This document shows, piece by piece, positions 22,669-30,503 of a stretch of DNA of 35,466 bases. The stretch's first letter is position 1; every line of letters starts with the position of its first letter. This stretch comes from Patescibacteria group bacterium. Its GTDB lineage: Bacteria > Patescibacteriota > Patescibacteriia > UBA1558 > UBA10009. The position numbers were made by a program, and so were the translations under genes. The stretch is taken from the NCBI GenBank assembly GCA_018818425.1, contig JAHISB010000052.1:1-35466 (forward strand). The letters run 5' to 3'. The notes under the pieces are model-generated. The model saw nothing but the letters and a program-made list of their open reading frames with translations. It did no database searches and was not told where the DNA came from.

Positions 22669-22733
22669 AAGGTATAATTATTATAGCAAAAAATCGTTAA
22701 ATATCAATTCTAATAACTTTAAACCAAAAAATT

Positions 22734-23147
22734 ATGTACAAAATCTTTCTTTATCCAATTATTATTTCCCTGGTTGTCCACGGCATTAAGCTGGTTATAG
22801 ACTTAATTAAAAAACGCTTTTCCTGGTCCAAGGCCTTTGGCTACGGCGGCATGCCTTCTTCTCACGCCGCTTTGGTAACTTCTTTGGCCACAGTTGTTTA
22901 TTTGACTGACGGACTTGGCCTGGCTTTTGCCATAACGGTTATTTTAACGATTATCGTCATCAGAGACGCCTTGGGTTTAAGGGGCTATTTGAGCAAACAC
23001 GCTAAAGTTTTAAACAAACTAATCAAGGATTTGCCGGATGAAGAAGAATATAAATATCCCCTGCTGGAAGAAAGAATCGCTCATACCTGGCTGCAGCTTG
23101 CCATTGGCGCGGTTTTGGGAATTATTCTGACCATTCTGTTTTTTTAA
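22734..23147 (+). CDS. Divergent PAP2-family (DUF212) membrane protein
   Basis: A 137-residue membrane protein. It shows GGMPSSHAALVTSLAT (38-53), RDALGLRGYLSKHAK (77-91) and ERIAHTWLQLAIGAVLG near the end, which together identify the divergent PAP2 (DUF212) family. The histidine/arginine pattern resembles acid phosphatases, so a lipid phosphatase activity is suspected but unproven. It is divergently placed to uppP, another lipid-phosphate enzyme. Confidence 0.88.
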   Translation: MYKIFLYPIIISLVVHGIKLVIDLIKKRFSWSKAFGYGGMPSSHAALVTSLATVVYLTDGLGLAFAITVILTIIVIRDALGLRGYLSKHAKVLNKLIKDLPDEEEYKYPLLEERIAHTWLQLAIGAVLGIILTILFF

Positions 23148-23152
23148 TAATT

Positions 23153-23295
23153 AAAAAAGGCCTTGCTGACTGATTTGTGGAAAGTCGGGTGGCGTCACCC
23201 GACCTTCAATGAATCGTTCAAATATTTATGTAGGTACGCGTCGCGGCGCGTACCTACTGTTATTTTATGAAAATCAATCGGCATGGCCTTTTTTT
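23153..23295. terminator. Large nested-hairpin terminator (three-way fold)
   Basis: The outer arms AAAAAAGGCC...GCTGACTGATTT (23153-23176) and AAATCAATCGGC...GGCCTTTTTTT (23271-23295) pair over about 23 bp with two or three mismatches. Inside are two GC-rich hairpins: GTCGGGTGGC/GTCACCCGAC (23183-23202) and GTAGGTACGCG/CGCGTACCTAC (23230-23257). The right arm contains the stop codon of yjbQ. T-runs on both strands serve the convergent genes on either side. Confidence 0.8.
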
Positions 23296-23713
23296 ATTTT
23301 TCCCCGACCACCTGTGCAACCACTTCCCGCTGGCGACTGCAATTATCAAAATCCGCCACCACAATCTGCTGCCATGCGCCTAAAGTCATTTCTCTGTCAT
23401 AGATTGGGATTGATATTGACGGTCCGATGAGCGATGCTCTGATGTGTGAAAAACCGTTGCCGTCGCCCCATTTGGCGTTATGGTGATAATCGGCGTTTTG
23501 AGGCACTAGGCGTTCCATTGTCTCCTGAAAATCTTCAATGGCGCCTGATTCGTATTCAATGGTGGTGACCCAGGCAGTTGAACCGCTGATAAAAACCGTG
23601 ACAATCCCCTCTTTGACCTCGGAATTAAAAACAATATCCGAAACTTTTTGAGTAATGTCAACTAAATCGCAAAAGCCCTTAGTTGATATTTTGATTGTGT
23701 CTTGGTAAGTCAT
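23294..23713 (-). CDS. YjbQ/UPF0047 family protein
   Basis: A 139-residue protein with the UPF0047 pattern: STAWVTTIEYE, NADYHHNAKWGDGNGFSHIRA, then SISIPIYDREMTLGAWQQI and VVADFD. The histidines and acidic residues mark the conserved pocket. Family members have been reported to have thiamine-phosphate synthase activity, but the physiological role is uncertain. It follows mutM after 12 bp and ends within the terminator at 23153-23295. Confidence 0.92.
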   Translation of the reverse strand: MTYQDTIKISTKGFCDLVDITQKVSDIVFNSEVKEGIVTVFISGSTAWVTTIEYESGAIEDFQETMERLVPQNADYHHNAKWGDGNGFSHIRASLIGPSISIPIYDREMTLGAWQQIVVADFDNCSRQREVVAQVVGEK

Positions 23714-23725
23714 AATTAAATATTA

Positions 23726-24586
23726 TCACTCTTGACACTTTAAACAATAGACCGTGCCCCTGCCCCCAATTTTTGTTTTTTTGAGGATGGACTTGCAGCG
23801 CAAACATTTTTGCCCTGCTCTTTTATAAACTTTGAGCTTTCCCGCGAACCTGCCTCGTTCGCCGGATGACGATACAAAAGTATTGACTGATGTCCCGCCT
23901 AATTTAATGGCCTCTTTTAATTTTTTAATGATTGATTGGTATAATTTTTTGACTTCGGCAGACTTTAATGATTTTGCTTGTCTAAGCGGGCTGATTTTTG
24001 CCTCAAACAAACTCTCATCAGCATAAATGTTGCCGATGCCGGCGATTAGTTCCTGCATCATTAAAAGCTGTTTGATTTTAAGATTGGGGCGCTTTTGTAA
24101 AATTTCTTCAAACTTTTTTAAAGTGAATTTTCTAGACAGTGGTTCGATTCCGAATTGATTATTGATCTTTGTCCATTGATCATTATTGACGATCCTCATC
24201 CACCCGAATTTCCGCACGTCATGAAAAAGTAACAGACTGCCGTCTTCAAAGTTTAAAATAATACGGGTGAATTTATTGGGCTTGGTAATATCAAATTCTT
24301 CTGATTTTATTGGATGCCCGCCGCCGGCGGCTTTACCTTTTTTATCAACAAATACCAACTGGCCTGTCATCTTTAAATGAATGATTAAATACTTATCGTC
24401 AATTGATTCGATAATAATCATCTTGGCGCGCCGCTTAACAGTTTTTATTTTAAAGTTTTTAATTTTATTTTTAAAATCCGGACCCGCCATCTTTTTTACT
24501 TTAACCTGGCAATCAGAAAAAACCCTGCCTTTTATTTTTTCAGCAAGGTGATCAACCACTGTCTGGACTTCGGGTAGTTCGGGCAT
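23726..24586 (-). CDS. mutM: Formamidopyrimidine-DNA glycosylase (Fpg/MutM)
   Basis: A 286-residue DNA glycosylase/AP lyase that removes oxidised guanine. N-terminus MPELPEVQTVV (P2 and E3 catalytic), KMTGQLV around residue 74, the helix-two-turn-helix LIAGIGNIYADE, and the C-terminal zinc finger CLRCKS...VYCLKCQE. All are intact. It probably shares a transcript with yjbQ. Lysine is abundant, as elsewhere in the window. Confidence 0.96.
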   Translation of the reverse strand: MPELPEVQTVVDHLAEKIKGRVFSDCQVKVKKMAGPDFKNKIKNFKIKTVKRRAKMIIIESIDDKYLIIHLKMTGQLVFVDKKGKAAGGGHPIKSEEFDITKPNKFTRIILNFEDGSLLLFHDVRKFGWMRIVNNDQWTKINNQFGIEPLSRKFTLKKFEEILQKRPNLKIKQLLMMQELIAGIGNIYADESLFEAKISPLRQAKSLKSAEVKKLYQSIIKKLKEAIKLGGTSVNTFVSSSGERGRFAGKLKVYKRAGQKCLRCKSILKKTKIGGRGTVYCLKCQE

Positions 24587-24593
24587 AATTTAT

Positions 24594-24716
24594 TCAAGAT
24601 ACAAGAAACAAATTCCAAGTAACAAACAAATCCCAAATTCCAAGTTCCAAATTTTTGATTATTGGAATTTGGTTATTGTATATTGTTTGTATCTTGTTGA
24701 TTGTATCTTGTTTCTT
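24594..24716. repeat. Word-repeat island (CAAGATACAAGAAACAA type)
   Basis: The left half has AAGATACAAGAAACAA and CCAAATTCCAAGTTCCAA words, and the right half their reversed complements (TTGGAATTTGG, TTGTATCTTGTTG, TTGTATCTTGTTTC). The gap can therefore fold into a hairpin of about 50 bp arms with bulges. It fills the whole mutM-gpmI gap. Confidence 0.8.
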
Positions 24717-26291
24717 TTAAATCAGCGGCCTTCCTGTCATTTCCTCGGGCCTTTTAAGCCCCATAATCTTAAGAATGGTCGGCGCCACGTCGGCCAGCAC
24801 GCCGGCCGGGGTCATCTGGCTTAAGTCGTTAGAAACCGCCCCTTGAGCCACCTTGCCTTTAAACTGTTCGCCGATGATTAAAAAGGGCACGGGCGAACTG
24901 CTGTGTTCTTTGTCAATTTCGCCGGTCTGCAGATTATAAAGCCCTTCGGCATTGCCGTGGTCGGCGGTTATTAACACTGACCCGCCGGCGTTCATGACGC
25001 TGCTGGCTACCTGGCCGATTAAATCATCAAGAACCTCGATGGCCTGAATGGTGGCAGGCAGATTGCCGCTATGAGACACCATATCGGCATTGGCATAATT
25101 CATTACTATAAAATCGTATTTATCGTCTTCAATTTCTTTGATTATACTGGCCGTAACTTCCGGTGCGCTCATTTCCGGCTTTTGGTCGTAAGCAGGCACC
25201 CGGGGCGAAGGAATTATCACCCTTTCCTCTCCCGGAAAAACCGTTTCTTCGCCGCCGTTAAAAAAGAAGGTGACATGGGCGTATTTTTCAGTTTCGGCAA
25301 TATGCAGCTGGGTCAGCCCGGCATCGCTAATTACTTTAGCTAAGGGTACTGTAATTTTTTCCGGCGGAAAGGCAACTTCCATAGGCAGGTCTTTTTCGTA
25401 TTCGGTCATGGCCACAAAAACCAAGTCCTGAATATATTTGGGGCGTTTGAATTTTTCAAAACCGGGCAAAACAAAGGCTTTGGCAAGCTGTCTGGCCCGG
25501 TCGGCCCGGAAATTAAAAAAGATCAAGCCGTCCCCTTCTTTAACCATTACCTTGGGCTGATCGTTGTTAGCAATAACCACCGGCACAAACTCCTCGTCAT
25601 AAACATTTTTTTGATACGATTCTTTGATGGCTGTTAAGGGATCGCTGTAAGTTTTATCAGCTTCGCCCAAAGCCATGGCTCGGTATGTTTTTTCGTTCCT
25701 TTCCCAATGATTATCTCTGTCCATAGCATAAAAACGGCCGCTTAAAGTGGCAATTTCGCCCAGGCCGATCTGTTGAAGCTTTTTCTGCAGCTGCTCGATG
25801 TATTTGACGCCGCTATTATAAGGAGTGTCCCGGCCGTCTAAAAAAGCATGAATATAAACTCTTTTGACTTTTTGGCTTTGAGCCGCTTCTAATAAAGCAT
25901 AAAGATGTTCGTTATAACTATGAACTCCGCCCGGGCTGACTAAACCCATTAGATGCAGATCGCCTGCTTTCTCGTTAACATGCCGGCAGGCATTAAGAAA
26001 AGCCGGATTATTAAAAAACGACCCGTCGGAAATTGAACGGGAGATCCGCGGCAAGCTTTGGTAAATAATTTTGCCCGATCCTAAAGAAAGATGGCCCACT
26101 TCCGAATTGCCCATCTCGCCCCACGACAAGCCGACCGCTTCGCCGGAGGCCTGGAGAGTAAAGGCGGGAAAATTAATCAAGTATGAATCAAAATTGGGCT
26201 TTTTGGCTAAAGTGATGGCATTGCCATGAGATGGCGGAGCCACGCCCCAGCCGTCAAGTATCATTAAAACTACTGGTTTTGGTCTGTTCAT
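24717..26291 (-). CDS. gpmI: 2,3-bisphosphoglycerate-independent phosphoglycerate mutase, copy 1
   Basis: A 524-residue Mn-dependent phosphoglycerate mutase, interconverting 3- and 2-phosphoglycerate in lower glycolysis. The catalytic serine is S63 in GNSEVGHL. The metal ligands are D13 (ILDGWG), DGRDTP, RADRARQL, and the C-terminal TADHGNAE/EHSSSPVP pair. It is full length. It lies directly downstream of a second iPGM, with about 110 bp of repeat between. The two clearly differ in sequence outside the motifs, so the duplication is not recent. Confidence 0.97.
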   Translation of the reverse strand: MNRPKPVVLMILDGWGVAPPSHGNAITLAKKPNFDSYLINFPAFTLQASGEAVGLSWGEMGNSEVGHLSLGSGKIIYQSLPRISRSISDGSFFNNPAFLNACRHVNEKAGDLHLMGLVSPGGVHSYNEHLYALLEAAQSQKVKRVYIHAFLDGRDTPYNSGVKYIEQLQKKLQQIGLGEIATLSGRFYAMDRDNHWERNEKTYRAMALGEADKTYSDPLTAIKESYQKNVYDEEFVPVVIANNDQPKVMVKEGDGLIFFNFRADRARQLAKAFVLPGFEKFKRPKYIQDLVFVAMTEYEKDLPMEVAFPPEKITVPLAKVISDAGLTQLHIAETEKYAHVTFFFNGGEETVFPGEERVIIPSPRVPAYDQKPEMSAPEVTASIIKEIEDDKYDFIVMNYANADMVSHSGNLPATIQAIEVLDDLIGQVASSVMNAGGSVLITADHGNAEGLYNLQTGEIDKEHSSSPVPFLIIGEQFKGKVAQGAVSNDLSQMTPAGVLADVAPTILKIMGLKRPEEMTGRPLI

Positions 26292-26400
26292 AGATTTAGT
26301 GTGTAGTAAGTAGGGTGTAGTTTGTAGTGAGTAGTAAGAATGGGTAAGCGTAAAAGTTAGTAATTTTTAAAAATTATTACTACGCCCTACTCCCTACGCC
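26292..26400. repeat. Word-repeat island (GTAGTAAGTAGGGTGTAG type)
   Basis: Left words GTGTAGTAAGTAGGGTGTAG and right words CTACGCCCTACTCCCTACGC are mutual reverse complements, so the gap folds on itself. The right-hand word includes the last codons and stop of the second iPGM. Confidence 0.75.
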
Positions 26401-27960
26401 CTACTTACTAATTAGTGATTTTCCGGTCATTTCCTTGGGTTTTTTTAGTCCAAAAATATCGATAATAGTCGGAGCTACATCGGCCAGAATCCCCTTATTA
26501 ACCTTAACGTTCTGATGTTGTTTGGAAACCAAAATGAACGGCACAGGATAATTAGAGTGTTCTGTATCCACTTCGCCGGTTTCTAAATTTATCATTTCTT
26601 CAACATTGCCATGGTCAGCAGTGACTATTACTACGCCTTTTTTTCTTAAAACTGTCTTAATAATTTTAGCCAAACATTTATCGCAGGTTTCCACCGCCTT
26701 TATTCCGGCTTCTAAATTACCAGTATGGCCGACCATATCGGGATTGCATATATTCACTACCACGAACTGAGTTCCTTTTTTCTCCAAGTGTGAAATCAAC
26801 AAACCGGTAACTTCAACGGCGGACATTTCTGGCTTCTCGGCATACGATTTAACATTAGGCGAAGGCACCACTTCTCTTTCTTCGCCAGCTACCGTATGAT
26901 CGTAACCGCCGTTAAAAAAGAAGGTAACATGGGCATATTTTTCGGTTTCGGCAATATAGAGCTGTTTAAAATCTTTCATTACCATCGGCAAAGTATTGGT
27001 AAAATCTTTACTGGGGAAAGCAGTTAAAATGCTGTCCAAATCAGGGCCAAAATCGGTCATGGCCACAAATTTTAGATTTTGGTAAAAATGCTTTCTTTGA
27101 AAACAGCCGGGATTCATCTTGCAAAACTCTTTCTGAACAAAAGCTTTGCTAAGCTGTCTGGCTCTGTCGGACCGCAAATTAAAAAAGATAACACTGTCAT
27201 TATCTTTGATGGTGGCTATTGGCTTGCCATTTTTAACGACTATTGAAGGTTTAATAAACTCATCGGTTTCGCCGCGGTTATACGCCTGCAAAATGGCCTC
27301 TTCGCAATTTTCCACTTTAATTCCCTTGCCTAAAGTAAGCAAATCGTAGGCGCTTTGAGTTCTCTGCCACTGTTTGTTTCTGTCCATAGCGTAAAAGCGG
27401 CCGCAGATAGTGGCAATCTGCTGATTTTCGGACAAATATTCTTTTAATTTGCGCAGATATTTAATGGCCGCATGCTGGGGCGCATCGCGACCGTCGGTAA
27501 ACAAATGTAAAAAAACTTTTTTCACGTTTTTCTTCCTCATTAACTCAAGCAAAACATACAGATGGGACATAGCTACATGGGCGCTTTGCGTTCCGGATAA
27601 AAGCCCCATCAAGTGCATTGAGGATTTATGCTTTTGCACATGAGCAATGGCAGAAATAAAAGCGGGGTTCTTATGAAAGGTGCCGTCGGAAATGGCATCA
27701 GAAATTGCATAAACATCCTGCCAAGCAATCCGGCCGGCGCCCAAATTCAAATGGCCGGCTTCGGAATTGCCTTTTTGATTATGAGGCAAGCCCACTTTTT
27801 CGCCGCAGGCAATCAGCTGGCTGTGAGGGTATTTTTCAAGCAAATAGTCGTAAAACGGAGTTTTGCCCAAAACAATGGCATTGCCTTCTTTATGAGGCGA
27901 AATGCCCCAGCCATCTAAAATTACCAAAACCAAAGGGCCTTTAAATTTCTGACTTGACAT
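26401..27960 (-). CDS. 2,3-bisphosphoglycerate-independent phosphoglycerate mutase, copy 2
   Basis: About 519 residues from the ATG at 27960 (MSSQKFK; a TTG three codons earlier is possible but unlikely). Motifs are all retained: DGWGISPH, GNSEAGHL with the catalytic Ser, DGRDAPQ, RSDRARQL, TADHGNVE and EHSNYPVP. Both copies seem active. Differences, such as LNLGAGRIAWQD here against LSLGSGKIIYQS in copy 1, suggest long divergence. A gene dosage or specialised-substrate role cannot be told from sequence. A 10 bp inverted repeat lies in its 5' region. Confidence 0.95.
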   Translation of the reverse strand: MSSQKFKGPLVLVILDGWGISPHKEGNAIVLGKTPFYDYLLEKYPHSQLIACGEKVGLPHNQKGNSEAGHLNLGAGRIAWQDVYAISDAISDGTFHKNPAFISAIAHVQKHKSSMHLMGLLSGTQSAHVAMSHLYVLLELMRKKNVKKVFLHLFTDGRDAPQHAAIKYLRKLKEYLSENQQIATICGRFYAMDRNKQWQRTQSAYDLLTLGKGIKVENCEEAILQAYNRGETDEFIKPSIVVKNGKPIATIKDNDSVIFFNLRSDRARQLSKAFVQKEFCKMNPGCFQRKHFYQNLKFVAMTDFGPDLDSILTAFPSKDFTNTLPMVMKDFKQLYIAETEKYAHVTFFFNGGYDHTVAGEEREVVPSPNVKSYAEKPEMSAVEVTGLLISHLEKKGTQFVVVNICNPDMVGHTGNLEAGIKAVETCDKCLAKIIKTVLRKKGVVIVTADHGNVEEMINLETGEVDTEHSNYPVPFILVSKQHQNVKVNKGILADVAPTIIDIFGLKKPKEMTGKSLISK

Positions 27961-27985
27961 AATCCACAAAAAGAGTTATTAATAA

Positions 27986-28027
27986 ATCCAGCACCTTTAT
28001 CACAAACACTAGCATATGGTGCTGGAT
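27986..28027. promoter_or_regulatory. Perfect 10 bp inverted repeat in a divergent intergenic region
   Basis: ATCCAGCACC at 27986-27995 and GGTGCTGGAT at 28018-28027, separated by 22 bp. It stands between the starts of the minus-strand iPGM copy 2 and the plus-strand gene at 28101. On the minus strand it is followed by TTTATTAATAACTCTTTTT. It could be an operator or a leader hairpin. I cannot tell which. Confidence 0.5.
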
Positions 28028-28100
28028 AAATGGTCTCGGACTTATTTTAACATCTTTAAGCCACTAAATAAAGAGGGCGGAGGAAAAAAATGGAGGAAAT

Positions 28101-28397
28101 ATGGCAACCACGTATCTGGTGCTTATAGCTAAAAAAGCGAGCACAGCCGGCCAAACAGCAAACATTGAAACGGATACCCGAATACTTCTGGTTGATATAA
28201 CCGTAGGCAATTTGACTAAATTCTATTCCGGCAAAATAATTGACTCAACTTCAGGAATTGAACCGGAAGCCACAATAACCTTTGACCTACCCGAAGGATT
28301 ACAGCTTCCTCCTCTTTTCACTGCAAATTTTGACCCGGTTCCTCCTGAAATACAGGGACAAATAAAAGAAATGATTAACCAGCTTCGCAAAAAATAA
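28101..28397 (+). CDS. Small unknown protein with strong SD
   Basis: A 98-residue soluble protein, unassigned. The N-terminus (residues 1-60) is rich in Val, Ile, Thr and Asp, beta-type. The middle has TFDLPEGLQLPPLF, and the C-terminus is a helix with PEIQGQIKEMINQLRKK. GGAGG lies at 28092-28096, with a strong terminator after the gene, so it is an independent unit between the iPGM and enolase genes, in the opposite direction. Like 15849 and 17160 it seems a small accessory cassette. Confidence 0.6.
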   Translation: MATTYLVLIAKKASTAGQTANIETDTRILLVDITVGNLTKFYSGKIIDSTSGIEPEATITFDLPEGLQLPPLFTANFDPVPPEIQGQIKEMINQLRKK

Positions 28398-28400
28398 AAT

Positions 28401-28428
28401 CGGTCATCTAACCCATGACCGTTTTTTT
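28401..28428 (+). terminator. Intrinsic terminator
   Basis: CGGTCAT (28401-28407) and ATGACCG (28415-28421), followed by seven T. Confidence 0.88.
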
Positions 28429-28429
28429 A

Positions 28430-28500
28430 ATCTCTTCAGTTTTCAGTCTTCAGTTTTAAATTTTAAGCCCTCAATCCTCAGTCATTAGTCCTTAGTCCTC
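28430..28500. repeat. Word-repeat island after enolase
   Basis: TCAGTTTTCAGTCTTCAG, TTTTAAATTTTAAG, TCATTAGTCCTTAGTCCTC: the same vocabulary as 3535-3617. The last codons of enolase (RTKD, stop) are written in these words. Confidence 0.65.
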
Positions 28501-29762
28501 AACTCCTCCTCAATCTCCATCAGCCGATTATATTTAGCCACCCTTTCGGAACGAGATGGCGCTCCGGCCTTGATATATTCAGCGCCCGCGGCCACGGCTA
28601 AATCGGCGATAAAGGTGTCTTCGGTTTCACCGCTCCGGTGCGAAACAGCGATTTTATACTGGCGAGCCCGAGCCAGTTCAATACAGTTAATAGTTTCGGT
28701 TAAGGTGCCTATCTGGTTTGGCTTGATTAAAATGCTGTTAGCCGCATTCTTCTCTATCCCCAGCTCCAGTCTTTTGACATTAGTGGTAAACAAATCATCG
28801 CCGATTATCAGCAGCCGGTCGTTGATGCTTAAAACCTGATTTTTGAAATTTACCCAGCCCTCCCAGTCGTCTTCGGCAAAAGGGTCTTCGAAAGCTAAAA
28901 AAGGAAACTTGGCCAGCCATTCCTGATAATAGACCGAGAGCTCTTCGGCTGACAGAATTTTTTTATCTAAATTAATTGTATATTTTTTACTGGCCGAATT
29001 GTAAAAAGTGGAAGAGCCCGCATCAACGCCCAGAAAAATATCCTGGCCAGGCTCATAGCCGGCTTTTTTAACTGCTTCCAGAATAATTTCCCAGGCCTCG
29101 CTGGTATATTGTAAATCAGGAGCATAGCCGCCTTCGCTGCCAATATCAGTATCGTAGCCCTTGCCTTCCAAAACTTTGCCCAGCTGATGAAAAATTTCTG
29201 AAACGGCTCTGATTTTTTCTTTGAATGAATCCGGGCCTTGAGGAATTACCCAGAACTCCTGGATATCCAAATTAGAATCGGCATGCAAACCGCCGTTGAT
29301 AACATTAGAAAGAGGCACAGGCAACGGCCAGTCTTTTATTTTCAGCTTATAGTAATCCCTGATGAATTTATATAACGGCTGATTATTAACCTGGCTGGCC
29401 GCTCTGGCGCAAGCCAGCGAAACTCCCAAAATCGCATTAGCCCCCAGGCGTGACTTATTCTCTGTGCCGTCTAAAGTTATCATTCGCTGGTCAATCTGCG
29501 CCAGCTTTTCAACCTCAAAACCTGTAAGCGCCTGTTTAATGACATTATTGACATTTTCAACGGCCCTTAACACGCCCTTGCCGCCGTAACGGCTGGCATC
29601 GCCGTCTCTAAGCTCTAAAGCTTCATAACGGCCAGTGGAAGCCCCGGAAGGCACCTTAGCCGATGCTTTCTGCTCGCCAACTTCAACCACAACCTCAACA
29701 GTGGGGTTGCCGCGGCTGTCTAAAATTTCGCGGGCGTAAAGGTCTGTTATCTTTTTGGACAT
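28485..29762 (-). CDS. eno: Enolase
   Basis: About 425 residues, converting 2-phosphoglycerate to phosphoenolpyruvate. The N-terminus DLYAREILDSRGNPTVEVVV without gaps, SGASTGRYEALELRD, the metal ligands (VDAGSS, EDPFAEDDWEGW, GDDLFTT), the catalytic K in LIKPNQIGTLTE and SHRSGETED are all present. I start at 29762 (MSKKITD). The frame is open to 29837, but those residues are coded by the word island upstream. It forms a lower-glycolysis group with the two iPGMs and PGK. Confidence 0.97.
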   Translation of the reverse strand: MSKKITDLYAREILDSRGNPTVEVVVEVGEQKASAKVPSGASTGRYEALELRDGDASRYGGKGVLRAVENVNNVIKQALTGFEVEKLAQIDQRMITLDGTENKSRLGANAILGVSLACARAASQVNNQPLYKFIRDYYKLKIKDWPLPVPLSNVINGGLHADSNLDIQEFWVIPQGPDSFKEKIRAVSEIFHQLGKVLEGKGYDTDIGSEGGYAPDLQYTSEAWEIILEAVKKAGYEPGQDIFLGVDAGSSTFYNSASKKYTINLDKKILSAEELSVYYQEWLAKFPFLAFEDPFAEDDWEGWVNFKNQVLSINDRLLIIGDDLFTTNVKRLELGIEKNAANSILIKPNQIGTLTETINCIELARARQYKIAVSHRSGETEDTFIADLAVAAGAEYIKAGAPSRSERVAKYNRLMEIEEELRTKD

Positions 29763-29940
29763 AAAATTAAAACACTGATGAATCACGGATATCCACGGAT
29801 CCATCACAGATATCCACTGATGAACCACTAATATCAAAATCTGTGATTGATCTGTGATTCATCGGTGATAGATCGGTGAGTTATCTGTGTGTCATCAGCG
29901 AACTGTCCGTGATTATCCGTGAGTTATCTGTGTTCTTATT
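29763..29940. repeat. Word-repeat island upstream of enolase
   Basis: Left words (CACTGATGAATCACGG, GATATCCACGG, CACAGATATCCACTG) face right words (CTGTGATTCATCGGTG, GTGAGTTATCTGTG, CTGTCCGTGATTATCCGTG) as reversed complements. About 170 bp can fold into a long imperfect hairpin. The vocabulary matches 10437-10545. Confidence 0.8.
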
Positions 29941-29968
29941 TTACCAAAAAACGACAAATAATAAAAGA

Positions 29969-29997
29969 AAAAGGTTCAGAAAAAATCTGAACCTTTT
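29969..29997 (-). terminator. Intrinsic terminator after the 48-residue gene
   Basis: AAAGGTTCAGA and TCTGAACCTTT with a short A-rich loop. On the minus strand a run of T follows. It lies 6 bp past the stop at 30003. Confidence 0.85.
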
Positions 29998-30002
29998 TAA
30001 AT

Positions 30003-30149
30003 CTAGGGGAGTTGCTGCAATAGCTGTTCCAACAAGTGATTGATGATCTCAATCAGTCTTGAAAGAATTTCAACTAATTTTGCAACAACTTCTGGCGCAA
30101 CCAAAACCAAAATAATCAAAAAGATTATGCCCCCAATAAACTTTCCCAT
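30003..30149 (-). CDS. Small amphipathic membrane protein (48 residues)
   Basis: A short gene beginning MGKFIGGIIFLIILVLVAPE, an N-terminal TM (about 4-18), followed by an amphipathic helix rich in V, L, I, E (residues 20-48: VAKLVEILSRLIEIINHLLE without gaps), ending QQLP. It has a strong promoter 140 bp upstream, a structured leader and a terminator. TatA-like (short TM then amphipathic helix) in layout, but it lacks the FG motif of TatA; it could also be a small toxin or holin-like peptide. Family not recognised. Confidence 0.6.
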   Translation of the reverse strand: MGKFIGGIIFLIILVLVAPEVVAKLVEILSRLIEIINHLLEQLLQQLP

Positions 30150-30169
30150 ATAATTATCAATAATTATGG

Positions 30170-30290
30170 ATAATGGTAATTGGAAGGCAATCCCCCAGCG
30201 ACTAACTCTGGTTCTGATTTACCCTCCCAGAGCTGGCGACAAAGAATTATCCGCAAATTTGGGAGGGTAATATTATAAATGAGCTGACAC
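30170..30290 (-). promoter_or_regulatory. Structured 5' leader of the 48-residue gene
   Basis: The transcript from about 30290 would carry ACCCTCCCA and TGGGAGGGT (perfect 9 bp stem, 30221-30229 with 30260-30268) around a ~30 nt loop containing CCAGCTCTGG. It then carries a second element, CCAG/CTGG (to 30193), with GGGGGATT. The C-rich strand could pair with either G-rich strand, so a switch is conceivable. I do not recognise the class. Confidence 0.4.
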
Positions 30291-30295
30291 TATAA

Positions 30296-30322
30296 ATTAT
30301 AGCATAACTTAAAAAAAGTCAA
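30296..30322 (-). promoter_or_regulatory. Promoter of the 48-residue gene
   Basis: On the minus strand: TTGACT (30322-30317), 15 bp, TGC-TATAAT (30301-30296). The extended -10 makes up for the short spacer. Confidence 0.6.
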
Positions 30323-30503
30323 TACCTGACTTTTAAAGATACAAACCCGCCCCGCTTCAAGCGGCAAAGTAAATTTATTCCGAGTTTGTTGGTGGATTAT
30401 TACGCAAGTGGATAGGGAGTTTAGGTGAAGTAACACTAAGCAACCCCGAGCGAGCGTAGCGAGTTGATGATGAGTCGAAGGGGAACATAATCACATATGG
30501 GGC

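Noticed and set aside
27628-27944. Plus-strand frames opposite the second iPGM
   Set aside because: They lie within a well-identified enzyme gene, lack start signals and have no recognisable domain.
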